A stretch of DNA of 64,000 nucleotides from Microbulbifer donghaiensis (GTDB lineage Bacteria > Pseudomonadota > Gammaproteobacteria > Pseudomonadales > Cellvibrionaceae): positions 558,001-622,000 of the forward strand of contig NZ_FQVA01000001.1 in assembly GCF_900129095.1 (NCBI RefSeq), read 5' to 3'. Shown here in pieces: positions 52,790 through 62,027 of this stretch. Under the pieces are notes generated by a model that ran no database searches, was not told the DNA's origin, and was given only the letters and a program-made list of their open reading frames with translations. Both the position numbers and the translations under genes were made by a program. The stretch's first letter is position 1, and the number at the start of each line of letters is the position of its first letter.

Positions 52790-54295
52790 ATGCAGTCACA
52801 GCATTTCGATGTACTGATCATTGGTGCGGGTCTGTCCGGTATCGGTACCGCCTGCCACCTGAGCCGGGAATGCCCGGACAAGCGCTTCGCCATCCTCGAA
52901 CGCAGGGACAATGTGGGTGGCACCTGGGACCTGTTCCGTTACCCGGGTATCCGCTCGGATTCCGACATGTTCAGCTTCGGTTTCAAGTTCCGCCCCTGGA
53001 ACGGGCTCAAGGTACTGGCAGACGGACCATCAATTCGCCAATACATCGGTGATACGGCCGCCGAATTCGGCGTGCATGACAAGATACATTTTGGTGTGGA
53101 TCTGGCCGACGCCAACTGGTGCAGCGCGCAGCGGCGCTGGACGCTACAGGCCGCAGACACCAAAAGCGGCGCACCGCGCCGCTACACCTGTGACTACCTG
53201 ATCTCCTGCACCGGTTACTACGACCATCACCAGGGCTATACGCCGGAGTTTTCGGGTATCAAGCAATTCAAAGGCCAGTTTATTCACCCGCAACAGTGGC
53301 CGGAAAATCTGCACTACCGCGGCAAAAAGGTCGTGGTGATCGGTAGCGGCGCTACCGCAGTCACACTGGTTCCAGCCATGGCCGAAGACGCGGAACACGT
53401 GACCATGCTGCAGCGCTCGCCGACCTATGTGCTGTCCATCCCCGCCTACGACAAGCTCTCCGAGATCCTGCAGAAGTTCCTGCCGGAGAGCTGGGTGTTC
53501 CGCATGGCGCGCTGGCGCAATATCAAGTTGCAGCGCTGGATGTTCAAGGTATCCAAGCGTTGGCCGAAGCTGATGCGCGCGCTTTACCTGCGCGGGGTGC
53601 GCAAAGGCCTCGGTGAAGATTTCGATATGCGCCATTTCACCCCGGACTATATGCCCTGGGACCAGCGCCTGTGTGCGATTCCGGATTCCGACCTGTTCGA
53701 TGTCATCAAGACCGGCAAGGCCTCGGTAGTTACCGATGAGATTGACGCTTTCACCAAAGAGGGTATTCGCCTGAAGTCCGGTGAGGAACTGGAGGCCGAT
53801 ATTGTCATTTCCGCCACGGGTCTCAAGGTGCAGGTATTGGGCGGCATGCAGCTGCGGGTCGACGGCGAGCCGGTGATCATCAACCGCAAATTGACCTACA
53901 AGGCGGTGCTGATGGAAGGCGTGCCGAACATGTCATGGATCTTTGGTTACACCAATGCGCCCTGGACACTTAAGGCAGATATCGCCGCGCGCTATGTTTG
54001 CCGCCTGCTGAATCATATGGGACGCAACAACCAGCGAGTGTCAGTCGCGATTGATCGCGAAGACTGCGCCGAGGATACCTCCGTGATGAGCGCACTGCAG
54101 TCAGGCTACGTCCAACGTGGCAACGACGTACTGCCGCGCCAGGGCCGCAAGTATCCCTGGCGGCTTCTGAATGACTATGAGAAAGACGCAAAGATCTTGC
54201 TAGAGGCACCGCTGGAGGACGGCATACTGCAGTTCTATTCCGACGCTAAAACCGACCTGCATTTTGCGGTCGAGGCAGAAACCTCCGCAGGCTGA
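52790..54295 (+). CDS. Flavin monooxygenase, Baeyer-Villiger type
   Basis: 501 residues. There are two Rossmann motifs: GAGLSG (12-17) for FAD and GSGATA (185-190) for NADPH. Between them is FKGQFIHPQQWP (160-171), matching the Baeyer-Villiger fingerprint FxGxxxHxxxWP. GGTWDLFRYPGIRSDSDM is the usual FAD/substrate region. The length and sequence recall the EthA-like group. It inserts oxygen next to a ketone to form an ester, using NADPH and O2, in the cytoplasm. It probably follows the SDRs of the neighbouring operon, which would make the ketone. The ribosome site is weak. Substrate unknown. Confidence 0.9.
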   Translation: MQSQHFDVLIIGAGLSGIGTACHLSRECPDKRFAILERRDNVGGTWDLFRYPGIRSDSDMFSFGFKFRPWNGLKVLADGPSIRQYIGDTAAEFGVHDKIHFGVDLADANWCSAQRRWTLQAADTKSGAPRRYTCDYLISCTGYYDHHQGYTPEFSGIKQFKGQFIHPQQWPENLHYRGKKVVVIGSGATAVTLVPAMAEDAEHVTMLQRSPTYVLSIPAYDKLSEILQKFLPESWVFRMARWRNIKLQRWMFKVSKRWPKLMRALYLRGVRKGLGEDFDMRHFTPDYMPWDQRLCAIPDSDLFDVIKTGKASVVTDEIDAFTKEGIRLKSGEELEADIVISATGLKVQVLGGMQLRVDGEPVIINRKLTYKAVLMEGVPNMSWIFGYTNAPWTLKADIAARYVCRLLNHMGRNNQRVSVAIDREDCAEDTSVMSALQSGYVQRGNDVLPRQGRKYPWRLLNDYEKDAKILLEAPLEDGILQFYSDAKTDLHFAVEAETSAG

Positions 54296-54578
54296 TGCTA
54301 TAAGAACATCTACCGGCTCGTTCCCCCGCCGCCAGCACCGTGCCATACCACGGTTTAGGCGGTTGCGGGCCGGCCCATAAAAACGACTCGCCTGCCTCGG
54401 CCTCTCCCCCCTCCGCCAATCCTGCTAGGCTACACTCACCCCCTTACCATTCTTGCTAAGTTTTCCCCCACTTCGGAATGGTTTTGCGCGCTGGCGGGAT
54501 CGTGGTATTCGGACAGCCAAGTACGGCTTGGGATTTCAAAACTGTCGATCGCAATCAACGGAGTGAAATACGGGGAAA

Positions 54579-55088
54579 ATGGCGGAAACCAAAAGGACAA
54601 AATTTTCGACTCACAGCGTCTTTGCCTGGCTGTTTGCGCTACTCTTTCTGACCTTGTGCGCGGCCATCCTGATTTCGACGATATCGACTTTCGTACAATT
54701 CTTCTTCTCGTCAGAAATTTTCTACAGCGAAAACGAAATTCCCGAAGTCATCATCAATGCCATCAGCAATCTGATTATCGCTCTGGCCATGTTTGAGCTC
54801 TATGTGGTCATCAAGATCAATATTCACGCGGAAGACCAGCTCGTCGCACTCCATTCCCTGCTCGAATCCGCCCCAAGATTTATCATCGTGGTGTGTGCAG
54901 CGCTTGCGCTCGAGGGGTTGGTGCTGGTCATAAAACTGATTCAGGATCAGAAGACAGAGGAGCTTCTTGCCCCAATTGCTGTGATCTTCAGTGCGGCGAC
55001 ACTACTCGTCGCACTCGGCGTCTTCCTGAAAATCTGTCCGCACAGAATCGGACTTGCCGAAGATTCCGACGACGAACCCGAGACCTAG
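54579..55088 (+). CDS. Small four-span membrane protein of unknown function
   Basis: 169 residues that I do not recognise. Four hydrophobic segments lie near 14-40, 58-80, 98-118 and 128-150, with an acidic C-terminus (EDSDDEPET). Short loops contain charged residues, including HAEDQ between spans 2 and 3. Base use looks more A/T rich than the neighbouring genes. The start has GGGG close by and an ACGGAG further upstream. It is flanked by 283 bp and 170 bp gaps, so it is not in an operon. Confidence 0.7.
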   Translation: MAETKRTKFSTHSVFAWLFALLFLTLCAAILISTISTFVQFFFSSEIFYSENEIPEVIINAISNLIIALAMFELYVVIKINIHAEDQLVALHSLLESAPRFIIVVCAALALEGLVLVIKLIQDQKTEELLAPIAVIFSAATLLVALGVFLKICPHRIGLAEDSDDEPET

Positions 55089-55258
55089 GCGTTATCCATA
55101 CAGTCTCATTGCCTGACGGGTGACGGCCCCTGCCAGGGCGCTGGACTATGATCGGGCCACGGAATTCCGCGATTAATACCTACGTCTGTGCCAAACCTTC
55201 GACACTCGCCCTTATGGCCGTGTAATCCGGCGCGGCAACCGCAGCTTGTAAGTGTCCA

Positions 55259-56752
55259 ATGAATCAACCAGCAACGGATCGATCAAAGTCCTCCGCCCTT
55301 CCCCCGGCAGTCGCTACCCGCCTCGCAAAAGCTTTCGGCAGCGCGGCCAACGGACACCACGCCGCTCGCTCCGGTTTTCACCTGTTGCACGAGAACCTGT
55401 CCGCGCTGGCGGGCCGCGCCGTACTTATCGACGAGTCCGCCGTTTCCGTCGACCTGCAGTACTACATCTACCGCGATGACACCTCGGGCCGCATCCTCAC
55501 CCAGAAACTACTTGACGCCGCAGACCGCGGCGTCCGCATTCGCCTGCTCGCGGACGACCTTGGCACACGACTAAACAACCCCTGGATTACGGCCCTCGAT
55601 TCACACCCCGCGATCGAAGTACGCATCTTCAACCCAATCGGCGGTCACAGCGGCGTCCGCCGTCGCCTTGATCAACTGCTCAGTTTTGGCCGCATCAATC
55701 ACCGCATGCACAACAAGCTGTTCATAGCGGACGGCATCGCAATGATCACGGGCGGGCGCAACCTTGCCGACGGTTACTTTACCAGCGCAGACATAGAGTT
55801 TATCGATGTGGATGCCCTGGCCATTGGCGCCGTTGTGTCAGACGCGACCAAGACGTTTGATGAATACTGGAACAGCGCGCTCGCGGTTTCGGTCTGCAAC
55901 CTGATAACAACCGAGGGCGCCACTCACACCCTGCCGGAACTGCGTGCGCACCTGAGAAGAAAAAATCGGGAGGAACAGGATTCAGAATTCTTTCGCGCAG
56001 TAGAGGAGTCAGCGCTCGCGTCCGACCTCGCGGCGGGCAAGGTACCTTTTCACTGGGGACCGGCGACGCTGTACGCGGATCCACCGGCGAAGGCCATAGA
56101 CCGTGAAAGCCTGCCGGTAAGCGAATTCCCCGGCTACAGGCTGAAGCAAGTCGTGCAAAAGACCCAAAAGCGGCTGCAAATCAGCAATGCCTATTTGATT
56201 CCGGGCGAACCGGGCATGCACCTGTTTACCGAATTACGAGAACGCGGCGTGCAGGTCGACGCGCTCACCAACGGACTCAGTTCTACCGATACGGCCCTGG
56301 CGCACGGCGCTTATTCCCGCTACCGCAAACCACTATTACGGGCCGGTGTACGCCTGTGGGAGCTGCAAGCCAATGCAGTGAGAGAACACCGCATGCGCTG
56401 GTTCAGTGGTAGTACTCAGTCGACCCTGCACGCGAAGACATTTGTACTCGACAGCGGCCGCGGCTTTGTCGGCTCCATCAATCTCGATAGCCGCTCCATG
56501 ATTCTGAATACAGAAATCGGCGTCTTGATCGAAAACGATGAGATTAACGAACAGTTACACCAACTGTTTCGCGAGTGGACCGCACCTTCGATGGCCTGGC
56601 GTGTCGAACTGGATGAAGCTGGACAACTGACATGGCGCGGGGAAGATGAAGGCGGCAACACGCTGGAGGAACACAAGGATCCCGACAGCACCACCTGGCA
56701 GCGATTTCTGACCTGGGTACTTTCGAAGTTACCGGTGGAGTCGCAGATCTAG
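55259..56752 (+). CDS. Phospholipase D-superfamily protein (cardiolipin synthase-like)
   Basis: 497 residues with two complete HKD motifs: HNKLFIADG (His151, Lys153, Asp158) and HAKTFVLDSGRGFVGSINLD (His391, Lys393, Asp398). The layout, including a YYIYRDDTSGRIL region near 69, resembles the ClsC/YmdC-type cardiolipin synthases. It likely joins or exchanges phospholipid head groups at the inner membrane. There is no clear membrane anchor. The ribosome site is weak, and the first 30 residues look poorly conserved, so a later start is possible. It is monocistronic and converges on the OsmC gene, 57 bp away. Confidence 0.88.
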   Translation: MNQPATDRSKSSALPPAVATRLAKAFGSAANGHHAARSGFHLLHENLSALAGRAVLIDESAVSVDLQYYIYRDDTSGRILTQKLLDAADRGVRIRLLADDLGTRLNNPWITALDSHPAIEVRIFNPIGGHSGVRRRLDQLLSFGRINHRMHNKLFIADGIAMITGGRNLADGYFTSADIEFIDVDALAIGAVVSDATKTFDEYWNSALAVSVCNLITTEGATHTLPELRAHLRRKNREEQDSEFFRAVEESALASDLAAGKVPFHWGPATLYADPPAKAIDRESLPVSEFPGYRLKQVVQKTQKRLQISNAYLIPGEPGMHLFTELRERGVQVDALTNGLSSTDTALAHGAYSRYRKPLLRAGVRLWELQANAVREHRMRWFSGSTQSTLHAKTFVLDSGRGFVGSINLDSRSMILNTEIGVLIENDEINEQLHQLFREWTAPSMAWRVELDEAGQLTWRGEDEGGNTLEEHKDPDSTTWQRFLTWVLSKLPVESQI

Positions 56753-56809
56753 TCAGCCAGCCAGTCACGCGCGCGCCTGGCGTCCCCAAATTGCGATCAG
56801 CGTTGAGGC

Positions 56810-57256
56810 TCAGGAAGAAGACAGGCGCGAACGAACTATGATCTCCGACGTGAGGGTATTGTGCACCGGACAGCGGTTAGCAATTTCAAGCAGCCGCTGG
56901 CGCTGCTCACCGGTCAGGGCCCCTTCCAGCGTAATTTCCCGCACTATCTCGTCGATCTTGCCTTCCTTGGACTCGCAGTCTGCACAGTCCTTCGCGTGAA
57001 TCTTGCGGTGTGACAGAATGGTGCGAACCCGATCGAGTGGAATTTTTTTGTGATCCGCGTACATGCGAATGGTCATGTTGGTACAGGCACCCAGCCCCAG
57101 GAGTACGTATTCATAGGGCCCTGGGCCTTTATTGTCGCCACCGAATTCCTCCGGCTCATCGGCAATCAGGTGATGTGGGCCCGACGTCAGCGACTGGATA
57201 AACTTACCCTCGCCGGCTTCCTCAACCGTGACGACTGTTGGAGTCGGCCCACCCAT
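56810..57256 (-). CDS. OsmC-family peroxide reductase
   Basis: 148 residues. The two redox cysteines of the OsmC/Ohr family are in GLGACTNMT (Cys58) and NRCPVHNTL (Cys129). It probably reduces organic or fatty-acid peroxides using a thiol reductant. Two extra Cys (CADC, 91-94) lie between them. The ATG at 57256 has GAGGAAG upstream; a TTG ten codons earlier is the alternative. It lies just downstream of the FadL-like gene on the same strand (132-bp gap). Confidence 0.9.
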   Translation of the reverse strand: MGGPTPTVVTVEEAGEGKFIQSLTSGPHHLIADEPEEFGGDNKGPGPYEYVLLGLGACTNMTIRMYADHKKIPLDRVRTILSHRKIHAKDCADCESKEGKIDEIVREITLEGALTGEQRQRLLEIANRCPVHNTLTSEIIVRSRLSSS

Positions 57257-57388
57257 CAGATCTTCCTCTTTTTCTACGGCTGGCAACCGTGTTTGTCGCT
57301 ACTTTTACCGGAAATCGCCGCGTATTTCCCCATAACAGCTTTAGTCTACGACGAACTGAAAATACAGAAGAAAACGGTAGCAATTTAT

Positions 57389-58681
57389 TTACAATTCAAA
57401 CTGCACCGACGCTCCAAAGAAATTCAGGGAGTAGTCGTCATAGCTGCCCTGCAGGCGGGGACTAAAGGGAGGCCGGCCGCTCTGATCGATATTCGGATCT
57501 CCCACCCATGCCAGGGTATAACCGACATCGAGTCGCAGGCCTGGGCATAGTTCCTTGCGGGCGCCCAGGCCCAGGCGCCACGTTTTGTCGACGACCAAAT
57601 CGGCGGTGCGCGAATTCAGGTCTTCCATGCTGCTGTCGTAGCCGATGCCGGCGGACAGCGACCATCCCTGCAAGGCGCCTGCGCTGTATTGATGGCGGAT
57701 GCCGAGGGCCCCGTGCCAGGTATCGTCGTATTCCCGGTTGATGGTCGCACTGGTCTGATCCGGGTTATCGATTTGAAACCCAATAAAACCAAACTCCGAC
57801 CACTCCTGCCAGTTCACGTTGGCGTACAGGGTGGTGACCGCGGACAGGCGCTGCTGCAGGCTGAGTGTCACTGTCTGCGGGACGTCCATATCAATATCGG
57901 TGCGGGCGCCGTTCAGGCGAGACACAAGTAGCGAGAAAAGCGGACCAAAATCCCGCAGCCGCAGATCGTCCCTAAACTCCCAATCCACTTTCGATGTATA
58001 GGAGAGGCCCAGCGTGGTGGTTGCAGTCGGCTTGTAGATGACGCCGAGGTTTGCGCCAAAAGCGACATCCGTGTCGTCGTACTTCAGGCGGGCATCCCCT
58101 CCTAACAATCCTGCGCGCGGGCGCGACTCGTACTTGTAATAGCCGCCCATGATATTCAAGCCAAGGCCAAGCGACAGGCAATCACTCGCCTTCCAGCTCA
58201 GCGATGGCAGCAGGCTCATGCCGATTAAGCTGACATCCGTTACAAAGCGCCGGCCTTTCCAGTCATTGTCGTAGTCGAGTACACCGCCCATATTCCCCGC
58301 CATGGCAAACCCCCAGCCGACGCTGTCGGTCAGACGGCCCGCGGCAAAAAATCCACCGCCGGGAAACCACTCGATGGCGTTGCCGCCGTCGTTACCGGGC
58401 ACGTTGCTCTGGCCACCGTCACTAAAATCGAGATGGCCATACATGAGCTGGCCCGAGGCCATGATCTCGGTATCGTCCCGCCAGACGGTGCCGGCGGGAT
58501 TGGTATAGGCCGTTGACGCATCCTCCGGCATCGCGGCCCAGCCGGCGCCGGCAGTGCCGAGCGTCGGCGTGCCGATTTCCCAGACCATCAGGCCGCCGGC
58601 ACTGGCCACTGGCGACACTAGCAGAACCGCAGCCGCCATGATCGACGCGCTGGTTTTGATGCGGTTGCGGTGGGGCTTCAT
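57389..58681 (-). CDS. OmpP1/FadL-family outer-membrane protein
   Basis: 430 residues. A signal peptide ends in SPVASA (about residue 29), followed by the FadL-type N-terminal hatch (GTPTLGTAGAGWAAMPEDASTAYTNPAGTVW) and a 14-strand barrel pattern ending in the aromatic strand FFGASVQFEL. FadL proteins let long-chain fatty acids or other hydrophobic compounds cross the outer membrane. The ATG at 58681 has GGAG upstream. The barrel protein at 58711 lies only 29 bp upstream on the same strand, so the two are probably one operon. This fits growth on lipids and hydrophobic substrates. Confidence 0.9.
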   Translation of the reverse strand: MKPHRNRIKTSASIMAAAVLLVSPVASAGGLMVWEIGTPTLGTAGAGWAAMPEDASTAYTNPAGTVWRDDTEIMASGQLMYGHLDFSDGGQSNVPGNDGGNAIEWFPGGGFFAAGRLTDSVGWGFAMAGNMGGVLDYDNDWKGRRFVTDVSLIGMSLLPSLSWKASDCLSLGLGLNIMGGYYKYESRPRAGLLGGDARLKYDDTDVAFGANLGVIYKPTATTTLGLSYTSKVDWEFRDDLRLRDFGPLFSLLVSRLNGARTDIDMDVPQTVTLSLQQRLSAVTTLYANVNWQEWSEFGFIGFQIDNPDQTSATINREYDDTWHGALGIRHQYSAGALQGWSLSAGIGYDSSMEDLNSRTADLVVDKTWRLGLGARKELCPGLRLDVGYTLAWVGDPNIDQSGRPPFSPRLQGSYDDYSLNFFGASVQFEL

Positions 58682-58710
58682 AACCAACTCCATCTGGCTG
58701 CGATTACCAA

Positions 58711-59505
58711 CTAATTGCCCTTGGGAAACAACAAAATGAAATTAAAACGGAATCCCATATTGTCAGCCCCGGCATCCGGGCTGTCGGCGTAATAGCGGGG
58801 GCCGGCCTGTATCTGGTAGGTCTGCTTTCCCACCTTGAATACTTTCGCGACAAAGAACCCGACGGGAACATTCCACTGCTCCGTTTCCCAGTCGTAAGTG
58901 GATTCTGTTTGCAAGGTGTAGGTCCAGGCGCTCGGCGTCGTATAGGAAAAAAAGGGCTGGATGAAGGTGCTGTTCACGTCGTCGCGCTTGCTGTCGCCGC
59001 CGAAGGACCAGATATGGTTGACGAGTGCGCCGATGGTCCAGCCGCCGGTCTGCTTGAGCACGACGCCCGTCGGACCGGCGCCCCATTTTTCTGTGCCCAG
59101 CTCCGGCTCGGTAGCGGTGGGAATCAGGAAGGCGGGGCCGACACCCCAGGTGATGCCGTTCACCGGTTCCTGCGGCGAGAAGAACAGACTCTGGGTGGTA
59201 TCGCCGAGTCCCGTTTTTTCCGGCGTCTGCGGTAGCACGTCTTCCTGGTTGATCACAGGAACAATGGTGCGACTGATCAGGTTCCACTTTTCGTTCAGCG
59301 TAATCGGTATCACCGGCTGGATATTGAGCGTATAGCGACGACCTTGATTGAAGGGCCCCACATCGCGATCGAAATTGTTCTGGAAGGGCACGCTGATCAG
59401 ACTGGAGACGGGGTTGGCCAGTTTCTTGGCCAGATCTTCACTACTCTGCGCAACAGATAGCGTGGAACACAGGAAAAATAGAAGAGCGGCGATAAGTCTC
59501 GGCAT
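58711..59505 (-). CDS. Exported beta-barrel protein (neuromedin U-like family)
   Basis: 264 residues. A signal peptide ends in TLSVAQ (about 20). The body is rich in beta strands with aromatic residues, and blocks such as LANPVSSLISVPFQNNFD, GLGDTTQSLFF and WGVGPAFLIPTATEPELGTEKWGAGPTGV. These match proteins often labelled neuromedin U, thought to be outer-membrane barrels with no known function. The ATG at 59505 has GAGGAAAGG upstream. Probably first gene of an operon with the FadL-like gene. Confidence 0.85.
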   Translation of the reverse strand: MPRLIAALLFFLCSTLSVAQSSEDLAKKLANPVSSLISVPFQNNFDRDVGPFNQGRRYTLNIQPVIPITLNEKWNLISRTIVPVINQEDVLPQTPEKTGLGDTTQSLFFSPQEPVNGITWGVGPAFLIPTATEPELGTEKWGAGPTGVVLKQTGGWTIGALVNHIWSFGGDSKRDDVNSTFIQPFFSYTTPSAWTYTLQTESTYDWETEQWNVPVGFFVAKVFKVGKQTYQIQAGPRYYADSPDAGADNMGFRFNFILLFPKGN

Positions 59506-59654
59506 CCTTTCCTCTGCTGAAACAATCCAGGAAAAAATTTTTCGCTCCTGAAAGTCTAGAAAGGAAACAGCGATCGCCACGCGTCAAGTAGACGACAGTG
59601 TGCCGGCGGGGGGGAATTCGGTGTCAGCTTTACCAACAGGTGCAATGCCGTGAC

Positions 59655-59679
59655 AAAAAAAAGCGGGCTAAGCCCGCTT
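59655..59679 (-). terminator. Rho-independent terminator for the acyl-CoA dehydrogenase gene
   Basis: On the minus strand, AAGCGGGCT pairs with AGCCCGCTT (59661-59679), followed by eight T (59655-59662 as A on plus). Confidence 0.85.
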
Positions 59680-59700
59680 ACTTCGGAGGAATCTGCGCGA

Positions 59701-60858
59701 TCAGCGCACGCCTTCCAGCAGGTGCCGCGCGATAATCAGGCGCTGGATTTCGCTGGTGCCTTCGTAAATGGTAGTGATGCGCACGTCGCGGGACATTCGT
59801 TCCAGCGGATATTCACGCGTATAGCCGACACCGCCGTGCATCTGCAGGGCGACGTAGCAGGCCTCGTTGGCCTTTTCGCTGGCGTAGAGCTTGCCCATGG
59901 AGGCGGCCGGACCGAAATGCATGCCGGCGTCCTTCTGCCACGCGGCCTGCAACAGCAGCAGGCGCGCCGCTTCCATCTCGGTATACTTGTCCGCCAGCTG
60001 CCATTGCAGCCCCTGGAACTGGGCCAGCTTCTTGCCGAACTGTTCGCGCTCCTGCAGGTAAGCGCGCGCGCAATCCAGCGCCTCCAGACCGATACCCAGC
60101 GCCAGCGAGCCGATACCGATGCGCCCTCCGGCCAGCTCACCCGCGGCGATGCGGAAGCCGCGGTTTTCTTCGCCCAGCAGGTTCGCGGCGGGGATGCGGC
60201 AGTCGTCGAACGCCACCTCATTGGTCACCGACGCCTTCTGCCCCATCTTCTCCTCGGCCTTGCCGATGATGAGGCCCGGCGTACCCGCCTCCACCAGGAA
60301 GCAGGAAATGCCCTTGCCTTTCGGCGCGTCGGAATCGGATACCGCCCAGACGACAAAAACACCGGCGAATTCGGCACTGCTGATAAACAGCTTGCTGCCG
60401 TTCAGTACGTATTCGTCACCGTCTTTGACCGCGCGGGTGCGCATGGCGGCAGCGTCGGAGCCGGAGCCCGGTTCGGTCAGGCAGAAGGAGCCGGCGGCGT
60501 ACTCACCGCTGCAGATTTTTGGCAGATACCTAGCTCTCTGCTCCTCGCTGCCCATCGCCTGGATCACTTCGGCGACCATGTTGGTAACCGAAGTGGTCGT
60601 CGCGGTGGATGCACAGCCGCGCGCCAACTCGGTGATCGCCAGGCTAAAGGCGATAGTGCCGGCGCCGGTGCCGCCGTACTCGGGATCGATATTGATGCCC
60701 ATAAAGCCCAGCTCGGCCAGCTGCTTGAGTTTCTCCAGCAGCAGTTCACGGTTGCCAGTTTTGTCCAGCTCCGCGGCGACGGGCTTCAGTTCGCTGTCGG
60801 CAAACTGGCGCGCCGCTTCCTGGATCATCTGCTGTTCTTCGGTGAGTGAAAAGTCCAT
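59701..60858 (-). CDS. Acyl-CoA dehydrogenase (short/medium-chain type)
   Basis: 385 residues. CLTEPGSGSD and FISSAEFAGVFVV mark the FAD and substrate site. Unlike the two dehydrogenases near 6-11 kb, it keeps the classical IYEGTSEIQ motif with the catalytic Glu near 366. It oxidises a saturated acyl-CoA to the trans-2-enoyl-CoA, passing electrons to ETF. The ATG at 60858 (MDFSLTEEQQMI) is typical; a longer start runs into the REP-like repeat. A strong terminator follows. It is monocistronic. Confidence 0.93.
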   Translation of the reverse strand: MDFSLTEEQQMIQEAARQFADSELKPVAAELDKTGNRELLLEKLKQLAELGFMGINIDPEYGGTGAGTIAFSLAITELARGCASTATTTSVTNMVAEVIQAMGSEEQRARYLPKICSGEYAAGSFCLTEPGSGSDAAAMRTRAVKDGDEYVLNGSKLFISSAEFAGVFVVWAVSDSDAPKGKGISCFLVEAGTPGLIIGKAEEKMGQKASVTNEVAFDDCRIPAANLLGEENRGFRIAAGELAGGRIGIGSLALGIGLEALDCARAYLQEREQFGKKLAQFQGLQWQLADKYTEMEAARLLLLQAAWQKDAGMHFGPAASMGKLYASEKANEACYVALQMHGGVGYTREYPLERMSRDVRITTIYEGTSEIQRLIIARHLLEGVR

Positions 60859-60891
60859 ACCGTACCTACTTATATTTATCTCGAAGTCTTC

Positions 60892-60970
60892 ATGTAGGAG
60901 CCTGCTCGCAGGCGAATGCAAGGGTCAACAAAAACCCCGGAGAACTTCGCCTGCAAGCAGGCTCCTACAT
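60892..60970. repeat. Inverted pair of REP-like palindromes
   Basis: Two 25-bp units (60892-60916 and 60946-60970) are inverted and identical at 24 of 25 positions; each contains GTAGGAGCCTGC and an inner TGC/GCA-type stem. They resemble the GTAGGAGCGGGC... REP elements of Pseudomonas and related bacteria. The pair can form a long hairpin. It lies between two minus-strand genes. Confidence 0.8.
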
Positions 60971-60993
60971 CATTACAGCGATCTCTCATCTCG

Positions 60994-61905
60994 TCATCGT
61001 TTGTAGATCAACCGGCGCAGCAACCCCTGCTGAACCGCCACGCCGAGCATAATAAAAACCAGACCGACAATGGTTGCCATTTGAATCTTCTCACCCACCA
61101 ATATCGCAATCAAAAGCAACGAAAGTGGCGGCGAGAGATAAATCAGGTTACTGATACGCGCAGTATTGTCGCAATGCATCAACGCCGCCTGCCACAGCAG
61201 GAAGGCGATGCCCATTTCAAACAGGCCCACATAGATGGGCCCCAACCAGCCGGCCAGGGGCGGCCACTGCCAATCGCCCTGTACCAGGATTGCGCCTGCC
61301 AGCCACGGCAGGCCACACAGAAAACTCAACAACAGATTGATCGATGCATTGCCACCGATACGCGTGTTCAGCAGCCAGAAACAGCACCAGATCAGGGTAC
61401 TGAACAACGCCAGCCCCACACCCAGGGGCTGTTCGAAGCGCAGACCCAGCAGGTTGCCGCCGGTGGCAATGACCAGCACGCCGCTGTAGCAGATCAGCGC
61501 GGCCACCAGATCCTGGGTCCGCAATTCCTGCTTCAGTACCGGTACCGACAGCAGCGCCAACAGAATGCCCCAAGTGTAATTGAGAGGCAGCACCTGCTGA
61601 GCGGGCAGCATGTCGTAGGCGTAAAAGAGCACAAGGTAATAGAGGAAGGGATTGCAGAAGCCGAGCGCGACATACCAGCGCCAGTTGCGCCGCCAGGCCA
61701 GACGCAAGTCGCCCCAGCGCCCCTCCCGCGTGACCACGATACTCATGACCAGGGTCGACACCAGGGCAGCGACGCTCACCAGCTGCAGCGGCGATACGTG
61801 CTGCAGCGAAAGCTTGAAGGCACTGGCCACTGTGGACCAGCAGAGCACGGCCGCCAGCGCCAGCATAACGGCGCGGCGGTTATCGACCGTCGGCAAACTA
61901 CCCAT
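60994..61905 (-). CDS. EamA/DMT-family transporter
   Basis: 303 residues with ten hydrophobic segments in two EamA repeats (LALAAVLCWSTVASAFKLSL at the start and FSTLIWCCFWLLNTRI near the middle). A drug/metabolite transporter, probably an exporter of an amino acid or small metabolite in the inner membrane. The basic C-terminus RRLIYKR fits a cytoplasmic end. It lies downstream of the Lrp-type gene on the same strand, with 122 bp containing an inverted repeat. Lrp-linked DMT exporters often move amino acids, but this is only suggestive. Confidence 0.9.
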   Translation of the reverse strand: MGSLPTVDNRRAVMLALAAVLCWSTVASAFKLSLQHVSPLQLVSVAALVSTLVMSIVVTREGRWGDLRLAWRRNWRWYVALGFCNPFLYYLVLFYAYDMLPAQQVLPLNYTWGILLALLSVPVLKQELRTQDLVAALICYSGVLVIATGGNLLGLRFEQPLGVGLALFSTLIWCCFWLLNTRIGGNASINLLLSFLCGLPWLAGAILVQGDWQWPPLAGWLGPIYVGLFEMGIAFLLWQAALMHCDNTARISNLIYLSPPLSLLLIAILVGEKIQMATIVGLVFIMLGVAVQQGLLRRLIYKR

Positions 61906-61936
61906 AGATCGGTACAGCTATCAATTCCGGGGTTAG

Positions 61937-62004
61937 GCAGCCTGTAAAACTTAGACTGTTCTGCTGCGGGAAAGCCTAAGCCCGACAGGCTGCTAAGCTT
62001 TACA
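61937..62004. repeat. Inverted repeat between the Lrp-type and DMT genes
   Basis: GCAGCCTGT (61937-61945) is inverted at 61985-61993, and the adjoining TGTAAAACTTAG (61943-61954) is inverted with one mismatch at 61993-62004. It could terminate the Lrp-type transcript. Confidence 0.4.
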
Positions 62005-62027
62005 AGAGTTTTGTGCGCCAAGCGCGC

